IMG/VR virus record: IMGVR_UViG_3300019776_000550
Coordinates: 27,499 to 91,498 of that record
DNA from: a virus
DNA: 64,000 nt
Strand: one strand, 5' to 3'
Shown: piece by piece, positions 49,853-59,800 of the stretch
Position numbering within the stretch: the first letter of the stretch is position 1
How the letters are laid out: every line of letters begins with the position of its first letter
Position numbers and translations under genes: made by a program
The notes under the pieces: generated by a model
Told to the model about the DNA's origin: nothing
Database searches by the model: none
Seen by the model: only the letters and a program-made list of their open reading frames with translations

Positions 49853-52471
49853 ATGAAATTAGGAGAAAACAAAACTGTTAGTGAAGTAAGAGCTTTTACA
49901 GCACAAGATGTAAAGCTTAATAGAATTGTATATATAACAGATGTTGATAAAGAAGGAGAGTTTGTATTAGATAGTACAGACACTACTTCTACTGATAATC
50001 TAGGTACAATTCTTGTAACAAATAGTGGAGCAAGATATAAAAGAAGATATACAGGTGCTGTAAATGTCAGATGGTTTAATGCTAAAGGGGATGGAACTAC
50101 TAATGATACTACAGCTATACAATACTGTATAAGTAATATAGATTCTGTTTATATTCCTAAAGGTACTTATAAAGTAGATACTTTAACTCTTAGGTCAGGT
50201 GTTAAACTAGTTGGTGATGGTGCTTCTACAATATTAAAAGCTAATTCAGATTTTACAAAAGTTATTAATATTTATACAGCAGGTTCTGTTACCAGTAATG
50301 TTACAGTTTCTGATTTATCAATAGATGGAGGTGGGCAAACAACTGACAAATATACAGGAATAAAACGTGCTTATGGAGTATATATTTCTAATGCACAAAA
50401 TATTACAGTTGAACGTTTGTATATTTATAAATGTGGTGTAATGAATCCTTCATCTGTTATAGATGATGTGAATTTTGGAGGTTATGGTATTTTTGGAGAA
50501 TCTCGAAATGGAGAAATTAGAAACATAATAGTTTCTGGTTGTACTGTAACTGATATTGCTGGTGGTGGAATGCAAATGGGTGATGGTATTATGTTTAATG
50601 GATTTAATGATAATACATCTATTGTTCCTAATCACATAACCATAGAAAACTGTCATGTTGAAAGAGTAGGAAGACACTGTTATAGTGTTGGAGGAGAACC
50701 TCCTCAAAGTTTAGCTCAAAATGTATATTTAACAAATCTTTACGGAAAAGATGCTTCTCTTTGTGGTATTGATTTTGAAGAAGGAGTACAATGTACATTA
50801 GATGGCTTTAAATTTGAAAATTGTGGCAATTATACATATTATTATGATATGTCAGCAATTGCTCAATATGGTTCTCAATATCATTTAAGTAGTGGTATTG
50901 CTATTGGTAATCTATGTGAAGGTACTACCATGAGAAATGGTCATATAAGAAACTCTAACTACGGAATAACATTTGGTGGTTCTAGTAATATACTATATGA
51001 AAACATTAGAATTGAAGGTAGTACTCAAGCTGATATGGCTTTGCGTTTAGCGCGTATAGGAGACAATACTGTATTAAGAAACATTAGATGTTTAACAGCA
51101 AATAAGACTGTATCTTTTTATAGTTCTACAGTAAATTCAAACATATTGATTGATAGTTGTTACTTTGCTAATGGGGCTAACATCGCTGGATTACAAGGAG
51201 CTAGATTTAGCAACTGCTCTTTCGCAAATCCGCTAACTTTATCAGGTCAATATGATACTAAAAATGTTATTATTCAAGGTTGTAATTTTTCAGGAGCAAG
51301 AGGTATAAATTTTATAAATACAGCTTATGCAGAAGATATAACAATTACTAATTGTAATTTTATTGGTAATACAGAATATGGTATTTATCTTACATGGAAT
51401 AGTGTACTCAGAACAAAAATTATAAATAATGAATTTAGAAATATTACTGGAACATCAGCAGGTGCTGCTATAACTCATGCTAATTCTGATAGTCAAGATG
51501 CAATAAGTTCAATTGTTAATAATAAATTTGTAAATTGCAAAGCAGGAATATTTTTAAATCAAGGTTGTAAAAATAATACTATTTCTTCAAACTCATTTAA
51601 TCAGATTTCAGGATGGTGTATAGATACAGGTACATTAGCTGCTGTTAATGGATTGTTTAATGTCAGAATAACAGGAAACCATGCGGATAATACTTGTGTA
51701 AACGGTCTTAGAATTTTAGTAGGTGGTTTTGGAGCTTTATCTTATGATTATTGTATTATTACTGATAATTCATTTAATGTAAGTGGAACTGCTTACAATG
51801 TTAACTCAGGTAATATTAATGGTTATTTTATTACAGAACGTAATGTACAATTTAATCAACAGGGAGGTGCTGATTATACAATAGGTTATTATGACCCATA
51901 TAGACTTGTAGAACTTAATGGGTCGTCTGCATATACCTTAAACATACCTCCCGAGAGTTCTGTAAACTTTCCAATAGGAACTATTATAAATGGAGTTCAG
52001 CTTGGTACAGGACAAGTTACTGTAGTAGCAGGTTCAGGAGTTACAGTATTAAGTAGAGGAGGAATATTAAAAACAAATGGTCAGTATTCTAACTTTTCAC
52101 TTATTAAAAGAGCTTCTAATACTTGGTATTTGTATGGAGACTTAGAAAGGTCTGCTCCTCAAGTACAGAGTGCAGTTTCAACTGCTACATTTACTTTTAA
52201 TTGGAGTAGTAATGATATAAGTGTTATAACAGCACAATCTGTAGCACTTACTGTTGCAGAACCTACAGGAACTCCTTCTCAAGGAAGACCTTTTATATTA
52301 AGAGTAAAAGATAATGGAACTGCTAGAGCAATTACATGGAATGGTATTTTTAGAGGAGTTGGGGTTACATTACCTACAACAACAGTAGCTAATAAAACTA
52401 CTTATGTTTCAGGGTATTATAATAGTACAGACACAAGAGTTGACATTGTTGGAGTATTGACTGAAAGTTAA
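49853..52471 (+). CDS. tail spike with right-handed beta-helix (pectate-lyase-like depolymerase)
   Basis: An 872-aa protein. About 70 residues form a head-binding part, then the pectate lyase 3 signature FNAKGDGTTNDTTAIQYCI, VYIPKGTYKVDTLTLRSGVK and LVGDGASTILKANSD. Residues about 140-640 repeat short strands and Asn/Gly turns of a beta-helix. The C-terminus (SVALTVAEPTGTPSQGRPFI, ILRVKDNGTARAITWNG) is a common spike trimerisation/tip domain. Probably degrades a surface polysaccharide. Confidence 0.82.
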   Translation: MKLGENKTVSEVRAFTAQDVKLNRIVYITDVDKEGEFVLDSTDTTSTDNLGTILVTNSGARYKRRYTGAVNVRWFNAKGDGTTNDTTAIQYCISNIDSVYIPKGTYKVDTLTLRSGVKLVGDGASTILKANSDFTKVINIYTAGSVTSNVTVSDLSIDGGGQTTDKYTGIKRAYGVYISNAQNITVERLYIYKCGVMNPSSVIDDVNFGGYGIFGESRNGEIRNIIVSGCTVTDIAGGGMQMGDGIMFNGFNDNTSIVPNHITIENCHVERVGRHCYSVGGEPPQSLAQNVYLTNLYGKDASLCGIDFEEGVQCTLDGFKFENCGNYTYYYDMSAIAQYGSQYHLSSGIAIGNLCEGTTMRNGHIRNSNYGITFGGSSNILYENIRIEGSTQADMALRLARIGDNTVLRNIRCLTANKTVSFYSSTVNSNILIDSCYFANGANIAGLQGARFSNCSFANPLTLSGQYDTKNVIIQGCNFSGARGINFINTAYAEDITITNCNFIGNTEYGIYLTWNSVLRTKIINNEFRNITGTSAGAAITHANSDSQDAISSIVNNKFVNCKAGIFLNQGCKNNTISSNSFNQISGWCIDTGTLAAVNGLFNVRITGNHADNTCVNGLRILVGGFGALSYDYCIITDNSFNVSGTAYNVNSGNINGYFITERNVQFNQQGGADYTIGYYDPYRLVELNGSSAYTLNIPPESSVNFPIGTIINGVQLGTGQVTVVAGSGVTVLSRGGILKTNGQYSNFSLIKRASNTWYLYGDLERSAPQVQSAVSTATFTFNWSSNDISVITAQSVALTVAEPTGTPSQGRPFILRVKDNGTARAITWNGIFRGVGVTLPTTTVANKTTYVSGYYNSTDTRVDIVGVLTES

Positions 52472-52476
52472 ATATT

Positions 52477-53265
52477 ATGTATATTCGTTTTCCAAGTTTA
52501 GTAATGGCAGGTAGTCCTGCCATTACATATGATACTGACGCACAAGCTTTTATAACAGCAGCAAACATCACAAATACTACTCAAAGAAATGCTATTAATC
52601 AATTAGTAAATAGTCTAAAAAGTAATGGTGTTTGGGCTAAATGTTTAGCTATTTATCCTTTTGTAGGTGGAACAGAAGCATCTCATAAATTTAATTTAAA
52701 AAATCCATTAGATACTAATGCAGCTTTCAGGTTAGTTTTTCAAACAGGTTGGACACATTCTTCTGGAGGAGCTGTTCCTAATGGTTCTACTTATGCTAAT
52801 ACATTTTTAGTACCAAGTGCTTCATTAGGCTTAAATAATAAACATCTTTCTTATTTTAGTACATCTAGCGGAAGCACTGCTTCTCTAATGGGAGTTGATG
52901 ATGGAAGTAATACAGATGGATTAATTCCTAACTTTTCTAATACTGGAGATAATTACAGTACTTTATCTTCTTCTGTAAGTTTAAAAAGTGGAGGTGTTTC
53001 TTTAGGATTTCATTTGATTACTAGAACAGTTTCTACCAGCCATTCTTATTTTAGAAATGGAGCTAATAAATTAACTACAACTGATAATAGTGTAGGTAAT
53101 TCAAATTCATCTATTTATTTAGGTGCTAGAAATTTAAATGGAGGAGGTTCTCAAGGTACAACAAGAGGATGTAGTTTTGCTTCTATAGGTTCAGGATTAA
53201 CAGATACAGAAGTATCTAATTTTTATACTGCTGTTCAAGCATTTCAAACTTCTTTAGGAAGATAA
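52477..53265 (+). CDS. lectin-like (LamG/concanavalin A-like) receptor-binding protein
   Basis: The N-terminal block (DAQAFITAANITNTTQRNAI, NQLVNSLKSNGVWAKCLAIY, PFVGGTEASHKFNLKNPLD) is a pattern I know from many Bacteroidota phage tail proteins, followed by a Gly/Ser-rich beta sandwich (SIYLGARNLNGGGSQGTTRG). The final GLTDTEVSNFYTAVQAFQTS is also typical. It likely binds a glycan receptor. Six bases from the spike gene, so the two may form one adsorption unit. Confidence 0.7.
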   Translation: MYIRFPSLVMAGSPAITYDTDAQAFITAANITNTTQRNAINQLVNSLKSNGVWAKCLAIYPFVGGTEASHKFNLKNPLDTNAAFRLVFQTGWTHSSGGAVPNGSTYANTFLVPSASLGLNNKHLSYFSTSSGSTASLMGVDDGSNTDGLIPNFSNTGDNYSTLSSSVSLKSGGVSLGFHLITRTVSTSHSYFRNGANKLTTTDNSVGNSNSSIYLGARNLNGGGSQGTTRGCSFASIGSGLTDTEVSNFYTAVQAFQTSLGR

Positions 53266-53276
53266 AATATAATAAA

Positions 53277-53717
53277 ATGTTATTAATATTGGCAATCTGG
53301 CTTGCAAGTATTTTAATACCTATTGGGTTTATATATAGTGTGATAAGACATTTAAACGGAATATTAAAAGTAGGAAATAATGCAGCTTATTTAATTGATG
53401 TTATAGGAAATGTTATTTGCGCTGAATTATTTAATGATTTGTTAGTTATTAATAAAAAGATGCATCCTTTTGGTGATAGAAATGAAACCATAAGTGAAGC
53501 TTTAGGTATTAATTATTTTTGGAAAAATTTAACTAAATTAGGGTATCACTTATTTGCTTTAATTGAATTACATGATTATAAACATTTTCACAAAGCGTTA
53601 AATGTTCCATATAATAAAGAGACAAGTAAAGAAAAAAGAAAAAGAATTTTTAAATTAATTATAGGTTACTTTATTTTAAGTCTTGTAGTTTTATTATTAA
53701 TGCTTTATGAAAATTAA
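53277..53717 (+). CDS. membrane protein with terminal TM helices (lysis candidate)
   Basis: 146 aa, with hydrophobic segments at both ends (LLILAIWLASILIPIGFIYS and KLIIGYFILSLVVLLLMLY) and a conserved-looking middle (HPFGDRNETISEALGINYFW) that occurs in uncharacterised Bacteroidota phage proteins. The late position invites a holin-like role, but no lysis cassette is next to it. Confidence 0.5.
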   Translation: MLLILAIWLASILIPIGFIYSVIRHLNGILKVGNNAAYLIDVIGNVICAELFNDLLVINKKMHPFGDRNETISEALGINYFWKNLTKLGYHLFALIELHDYKHFHKALNVPYNKETSKEKRKRIFKLIIGYFILSLVVLLLMLYEN

Positions 53718-54042
53718 ATATATCAATACTCCAACATTTCAATTAGATGATTTATCATTCAATCATAATATTGGAATTGTTTCAGATACAGTTTTTAACA
53801 CTATATCAGAAGCTTATAATAATTTACATACTTCTTATACAACAACTGTTGCTGTTGGATTAAGAAATACAGATGAATATTTATCACTAAGCGTAAAAAA
53901 ATTCATACCTTTAGTGGGTAATAGGGTAGCTAAATTTGCAAATGATTTTGAAATTTCTTATTATTACCTTATTTTAGATGGCAACGGAAAATTAATTGAT
54001 AAAAAGTTAATACATAAAACAAATATTGAAAATGAAAACTAG
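53707..54042 (+). CDS. hypothetical virion protein, 111 aa
   Basis: Unknown, beta-rich. It overlaps the membrane protein gene by 11 bases and the next gene by 17. Confidence 0.5.
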   Translation: MKIKYINTPTFQLDDLSFNHNIGIVSDTVFNTISEAYNNLHTSYTTTVAVGLRNTDEYLSLSVKKFIPLVGNRVAKFANDFEISYYYLILDGNGKLIDKKLIHKTNIENEN

Positions 54043-54526
54043 TGCATCATTAGTAGAACAAAACGATTATGATAATGTAATAGTAACTATAAGTACTACT
54101 ACGTTTAATGTCACAACAACAACTTGTTCTTGTACTCCTATTTCACATAACGTATCAAAGACATTGTGTAGAAATGATGGATTTGTTTATGTAGAAACAC
54201 CACAATATAGAGTACCTAGTTGTGGAGATTCTACATTTCTTTCTTATCGTATTACACAACTTCCTGTTGGTGGTAGCTTGCAAGTAGATGGTGTTAATGT
54301 AACTTTAAATCAAGATTTGTCTAAACAACAAATGGCAAAACTTGTTTACAAACTTAATTATAGCAATGTAAACTCTGACACAGCTAAGTTTACAGTAAGA
54401 CTTTCTTGTGGAACATCAGCAGCTAATACTATTACATTTACAATTACAGATTGTGAATCAGCAGGTTGTCAAGATTGTGCTACTACTACTGTTCTTCCAT
54501 TGATTACAACAACTACTGGAGCTTAA
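54026..54526 (+). CDS. Thr-rich, Ig-like tail protein, 166 aa
   Basis: A Thr run near the N-terminus (ISTTTFNVTTTTCSCTP), one beta-sandwich domain with paired Cys and a Thr-rich end (ATTTVLPLITTTTGA). Same composition as the fibre-cluster proteins at 39.7-45.5 kb, suggesting a shared scaffold type. Confidence 0.5.
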   Translation: MKMKTSASLVEQNDYDNVIVTISTTTFNVTTTTCSCTPISHNVSKTLCRNDGFVYVETPQYRVPSCGDSTFLSYRITQLPVGGSLQVDGVNVTLNQDLSKQQMAKLVYKLNYSNVNSDTAKFTVRLSCGTSAANTITFTITDCESAGCQDCATTTVLPLITTTTGA

Positions 54527-55200
54527 TGTTATTATCTGATTTAGCTAATTTTATTGCTAAGAAGCAGGGTATAAGTGAGGATTTGATAGCTGTAGACTTA
54601 CTAAAGCATCAAATTCTTGCTTATAACGCTGTTGTTATAAAACAACAATATGATAAAAGCGGACTTATTGCAGAATCTTTATCTCAAACTATTAGATGTG
54701 TTAATGTTAATAAAGTTAATTCAGCAGCTTGTGGTTTAGGTGTAGATAATGACTTTGTATTGAGAACAAGTTCTAAAGTACCAAAACCTTTGATTTTAAA
54801 AAGACGAGTTCCTTTTTTATCAGTTTATAATACAGTAACTTCATCCAAAAGAGTTAGTTTAGATTATATATCACCCAATGAACTTGAGTATATTCAAGAT
54901 AGACGTTTTACAAAAAATAATATGTTTTATACTTATGAAAACGATTATGTCTATATTGTTAATGCTCTTGAAAAAGGTATTGATTTAAATACAGTTAGTA
55001 TTAGAGCTATTTGGGACAATCCATTAGAAGTAAAGCTGTTTGCAGAAAACGAAAAAATAACAGGCTGTAATCAATTATGCCAAGATTGTAGCAATGAAGA
55101 ATCTACATGTTTTCAAGATGGAGATTATAACATAGCAAGTTCAATAGAAGGACTTATATTATCTTTCTTTTTAAATGATAACATTAATAAAGCCGAATAA
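54526..55200 (+). CDS. tail/neck ring-like protein, 224 aa
   Basis: ATG 54526 overlaps the previous stop by one base (TAATG); a longer frame at 54466 is unlikely. Helical start (LANFIAKKQGISEDLIAVDL), then beta strands, and a CNQLCQDCSNEESTC cluster near the end. By order (ring proteins, IHF-like, gp4-like, muzzle in crAss-like phages) it is probably one of the neck rings. Confidence 0.5.
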   Translation: MLLSDLANFIAKKQGISEDLIAVDLLKHQILAYNAVVIKQQYDKSGLIAESLSQTIRCVNVNKVNSAACGLGVDNDFVLRTSSKVPKPLILKRRVPFLSVYNTVTSSKRVSLDYISPNELEYIQDRRFTKNNMFYTYENDYVYIVNALEKGIDLNTVSIRAIWDNPLEVKLFAENEKITGCNQLCQDCSNEESTCFQDGDYNIASSIEGLILSFFLNDNINKAE

Positions 55201-55207
55201 CAAAGTT

Positions 55208-55627
55208 ATGGTACTTTTAGAGTACTATAAAGAATATCACGATAATGTAGATAGTAAAGTCAGCATTATTACTTATAGCAGTGTAGTTAAACTTTTTTTT
55301 AAAAAGTGTAAAGAATATATTTTTACAGGAGAAACTTTACATTTACCTATTGGTAAATTTAAAGTTAATCAAATTGTAAGAGACATTTCAGAAAAGAAAG
55401 TTTGTTTTCCTGGTACTAAAAAAGCAAGAATAGAAGCTGCTAAACAAGGTAAGTCAGAAGAAGAAATTAAATCAATTATTGTTTATAGAACTAATACTTC
55501 TTATGCAGCTTTACAGTGGAAACAAAGTACGTTATTTAATAAGAATAATCTTGACTTTGTATTTTCTACTATAAGAAACTTACATAGAGATTTACCTAAG
55601 TATTTTAATTATTCAGATTATAACTAA
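55208..55627 (+). CDS. HU/IHF-like structural-operon protein, 139 aa
   Basis: Central segment SVVKLFFKKCKEYIFTGETL followed by HLPIGKFKVNQIVRDISEKK resembles the HU/IHF turn 'G..I.L.GFG.F.V'; crAss-like phages carry an IHF-like gene just before the ring/muzzle genes. ATG 55208 is preferred over 55175, which would overlap the previous gene by 26 bases. The match is weak, and the protein is longer than IHF. Confidence 0.4.
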   Translation: MVLLEYYKEYHDNVDSKVSIITYSSVVKLFFKKCKEYIFTGETLHLPIGKFKVNQIVRDISEKKVCFPGTKKARIEAAKQGKSEEEIKSIIVYRTNTSYAALQWKQSTLFNKNNLDFVFSTIRNLHRDLPKYFNYSDYN

Positions 55628-56427
55628 TGAATCACTCTTTAATTTCAAGTCGGTCTATTATACAAAGAATTATCAGTAGATATAACATTACTATATCTAA
55701 AAGTGAAGCTATTGAGTGGGTAGGTGATGGAATTGAAGAAATAGGTTATCATGCTGGGTTTTTTAATAAGGTTAAAAAAGTAAATGTAATTAATTATAAA
55801 ATAGATATTCCTTGTGATTTTGTTAGTTTAAATTATTTTATTTATGAAGGTAAAAAATTAAATTATGGATTGCCTAAATCGCATAATTATCCAAAGTCTG
55901 TTAATGCAGCAGAAGTAGATTTAGTAACTAACATGATAGCTAATTCTACAATAAAGCTTGATTTAAATGCATGTTGTGAAGATAGTGAATTAGAAGAAAA
56001 AGTTTATCATATAGATATACTTGAAAAGAGAGCAAGTTATCTTACTGATACTTTTAAATATACAGACCCTTCTGATGATTATTATTACACTAATTCAGGC
56101 GATGGATATAGCACTAATGCTAAAGATGAAGTTTATATTTTCTACAAAGCTTTTCCTCTTGATGATGAAAATTACCCTTTGATTATCAATGAAATCAAAT
56201 ACAGAAATGCAATAACTCATTACTTATTACTATGTTATTTAAGTAGTGGTCACAAACATCCTGTATTAGATTATGAAACTGTAAAGTTAGAAAGCAGAAG
56301 ACTCATTCAAGTTGCTGCAAATGAACACTTTAAGATGACAGTTAAAGATATGGAGAAATTTGCGGATAATTGGACAAATATGTTATTTAGAATATCTAAT
56401 AATTATAATTATTACAGTAATGGCTGA
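55627..56427 (+). CDS. tail ring protein, P22 gp4-like (crAss ring protein 1)
   Basis: A 266-aa protein directly upstream of the muzzle cluster. N-terminal helices (IIQRIISRYNITISKSEAIE, WVGDGIEEIGYH) and a beta centre (VINYKIDIPCDFVSLNYFIY) match the tail-tubular gp4-like fold described for crAss-like phages, where it joins portal and tail. It overlaps the IHF-like stop by one base. Confidence 0.7.
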   Translation: MNHSLISSRSIIQRIISRYNITISKSEAIEWVGDGIEEIGYHAGFFNKVKKVNVINYKIDIPCDFVSLNYFIYEGKKLNYGLPKSHNYPKSVNAAEVDLVTNMIANSTIKLDLNACCEDSELEEKVYHIDILEKRASYLTDTFKYTDPSDDYYYTNSGDGYSTNAKDEVYIFYKAFPLDDENYPLIINEIKYRNAITHYLLLCYLSSGHKHPVLDYETVKLESRRLIQVAANEHFKMTVKDMEKFADNWTNMLFRISNNYNYYSNG

Positions 56428-56581
56428 CCAAATCTTAGAGCAACTTCCTCAAATATTAATGGGAATTTACTTATTTTATAAAAAAATTGACAGTACTCCA
56501 ACTAATCTTGATGATTTAAAATCAGAAATAGAAAATCTTAAAAATGAAGTTAGTTTTTTAAAAGGTAAATTATCAAAATGA
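56420..56581 (+). CDS. small coiled-coil protein, 53 aa
   Basis: Starts MADQILEQLPQILMGIYLFY at ATG 56420 (8-base overlap); a longer frame at 56360 reads inside the ring-protein gene. It ends in a short coiled coil (DDLKSEIENLKNEVSFLKGK). Possibly a small muzzle-bound or chaperone peptide. Confidence 0.55.
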   Translation: MADQILEQLPQILMGIYLFYKKIDSTPTNLDDLKSEIENLKNEVSFLKGKLSK

Positions 56582-56889
56582 CATCACGACAAATAGCACT
56601 TGGACTAGCTTTTGTTATATCTATTATAATTTCTTCTTACGTAAGAAAGAATAGAAATACAGTAGTAGCAAAAAGTATTCAATCTAAAATTGATACACTT
56701 ACTAAAATTAATGATAGTACTTATGTAAGTTTAGAACTTGTATCAATAAAAGATACTGTAGTATTGCGAGAAGGTGTTTATATACAACATCCTAAAGAAC
56801 TAATTATAAGATTGAGTGCTGTTTCAAATAATATTGATGTAGATTCTACTAAAAAAACTTTAGCGTTTCAACTTAAATCAAAGCTATGA
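56578..56889 (+). CDS. membrane-anchored small protein, 103 aa
   Basis: One N-terminal hydrophobic helix (RQIALGLAFVISIIISSYV) followed by a soluble domain. ATGA overlaps on both sides (56578-56581, 56886-56889). Could be a lysis-timing or ejection-related protein. Unknown. Confidence 0.55.
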   Translation: MTSRQIALGLAFVISIIISSYVRKNRNTVVAKSIQSKIDTLTKINDSTYVSLELVSIKDTVVLREGVYIQHPKELIIRLSAVSNNIDVDSTKKTLAFQLKSKL

Positions 56890-59800
56890 AGTATAAAGGA
56901 ATGTGGTTAGATGGTAATCCTAACCAACAATCACCTAATACAACAAGAAAGAATAAAAATGTTGTTGTTTCTGAAAGATTAGGTAGTTGGACTAATGAAA
57001 AAGGTTTTTTAAAAATAAGAGATTTTTCGTTATTTCCTAATGGGGTCATTCCTTTAAATAGGAATGACTTTGTTGTTTTTAGTACTAATGATACTAATAG
57101 CGAAATAGGACTAATTGATTCTAATAATCAATATCGAGTTATTGTAAATAATAATCAACTTGGTTTTAAAAAGAATAATCCTATTCATGGTGAGTTTTTT
57201 ATTAATAATAAAAATGAAAGAATCATAACATGGACTGATGGAAACAAAACTCCTAAATGTCTTAATATTGATAATGTACCTGCTAATTTTACAACAGGTA
57301 AATTAGAATTATTTAATTATTCATATTCACCAAATGTAGTTAGTTCTTTAGAAGAATCAGGTTCATTATTAACAGGAGCATATTATATAGCATTGCAGTA
57401 TGTAAGAGATGATAATAGTACTAGCAATTGGTTTAAAAATTATAATCCTATATTTCTTACTAATAGTTCATCTAGTACAATTTATGCTAATTATTCAGGT
57501 TCAGAAGCTGAATTGTATAGTGGTAAAAGTATAAGATTAAATTTGACAAATGTAAATACTGATTATAAATATGTTAGAGTAGCTTATATTTATCAAGCAA
57601 ATGGAGTCAAAAAAGCATTTAAAATTAAAGATACTTTAATAAACGGAACATCTTTAAATTTAGTTATTACAGGTGATGAACAAAAAGAAACTTTAGAAAT
57701 AGATGAAATTATTATAGATAAAGCTATTTATAAATCAGTAAAACACCTTACAGATTTTAAAGGTACTTTGTATGGATTAGATGTTACTCAATATAACGAA
57801 CCTAATCAGCAGTCCTTTGTTAATAATCTTACTTTTAATTGGTGTTCTTATTTAATTAATCCTACTATTGATAATATTCCAGGTATAACAACTAATGTTA
57901 AAAACTCTTATAAATATCATAATTACAATAATCAACAAAGAAGTTTTTGTCATGATGAAGTTTATGTTATTTACATAAGATTTAAATATTATTGGGGTAG
58001 TGGTAAATGGTGGGTTTGTTCAGGTAGACCTGCTGTTGGAACAGAAAAAGATAATTCACAAGAAATAAAAGAAGTTGTAAATGGAGTAACTAAGTATTAT
58101 AAAAACTATCAAGTAAATGATACTTGTAGTTTAGTAGGTGATTATCTTGGTGGTAAAGAAGGTACATTTAGTTATTGGGAGAATGAAAACGAACCTTACC
58201 CTTCAACAGGATATTATCCTAATGGAAATGTTAGACATTTCAAGTTTCCTTCATTAAATTGGATGCGAAATAATGTTTATAACAATCAATTTTATGGGAC
58301 TGTATATATGGATATATTAGGTCTTAAATTAAATAATCTTAATTTATCATTATTTAAAGATTCAGAAGGTAATCCTGCTATAGGTTATGAAATAGGCTAT
58401 GCACAAAGAGATAATAACAATAGAGTAATATCACAATCATTAGGTATTAAAAGTTGGTTTAGAACTCTTAATGTTGGTAAATCAGAATTAGTTAGTCTGG
58501 GTGGTAACTGGTCTACATCAACAAATGGTTATTCTGAATCAGGAGCTTCTGCTTTTGAAAATTATTTGAGAACATATCCATTTGAATTGCTTTATACAAA
58601 AAATAATATTAAAGCAAATAGATTTAGATTAGAATATAAAATGAATACAACAGCTTCTGTTAATAAAAGACGTGTCAATACTAGTTATTACACTGGAACA
58701 GACGATAATCTTATAACAAGTTATTCTAAAGCAGTTGGTGTAGATTTTATAGAAAATGCATCTGTTAGTTCTATAGAATCTTATAAATTATATGAAGTAC
58801 TTAATCAAGAATATATTCCTACAAATATTTTTGATAATAACAAAAATAATATATTCGGAGAAGAGCATTATCTTATTAAATATAGTTCTATAAGTCCTAT
58901 ATTTTCTAATTTAGATAATTTTAATACAAAAGTAGACCAATTAGACCTTAATGCAACAACAGGTCAAATAAGAGAAGAAAATGGATTAATTACATTATTA
59001 AATATAAGTACAGATTATTATTACGATTTTAGAAAACAAAATATAATTAATACAGGTTATCAATTCAATATTTATTCTAATGATATTATTTGGGGAGGAG
59101 ATTCTTATATTTGTGATAATAATTTTAACACATATGGTATAAATTTAAATTCTAATTATGAAAATAAATATAGTCTTGATAGTATTGAAAATTCATCTGA
59201 AAAATATGATGATAAATGGAATGGTATAAGAACCTATCATAGATATTTATGTGAAAGTAGATATAATATCAATCTTAGATATATTAATCCTAAAAATAAA
59301 ACTTATACTACTTATTTTCCAAATACTGACCAATTTAATAAATTATCTTTTTTACATATTATGGAAAGAGATAATGACCCTAATATGTTTCAACAAGGTT
59401 ATTCTAAAGATTATCATGCTCAAAATAATATTGAATTTTCAACTATTTTTGATTATCAAGCTGAATATAATACTGTACAACCCTTTAGGATAATTAGGAG
59501 TGCGCCTATAAACAAAGAATTTGATATAAACAACTGGAGAGACTGGAGACAAAATGATTATTTTGAAATAACCAAAAACAAAGGTAAAGCTAAAAACATT
59601 GAAGCTAATAAAGACTTTATATATATACACTTTGAAAGAGAACTTTTAAGAACTGTAGGTAGAGAGAAATTTGATGTAGCTGGTAAAAATGTATTCATTG
59701 GATATGGAGATATATTTGAATCAGAACCAGAAGCTATAATTTATGATTCAAATGGTTATCTTGGTACACAACATAAATGGAGTTGTTTATCTACAATGTA

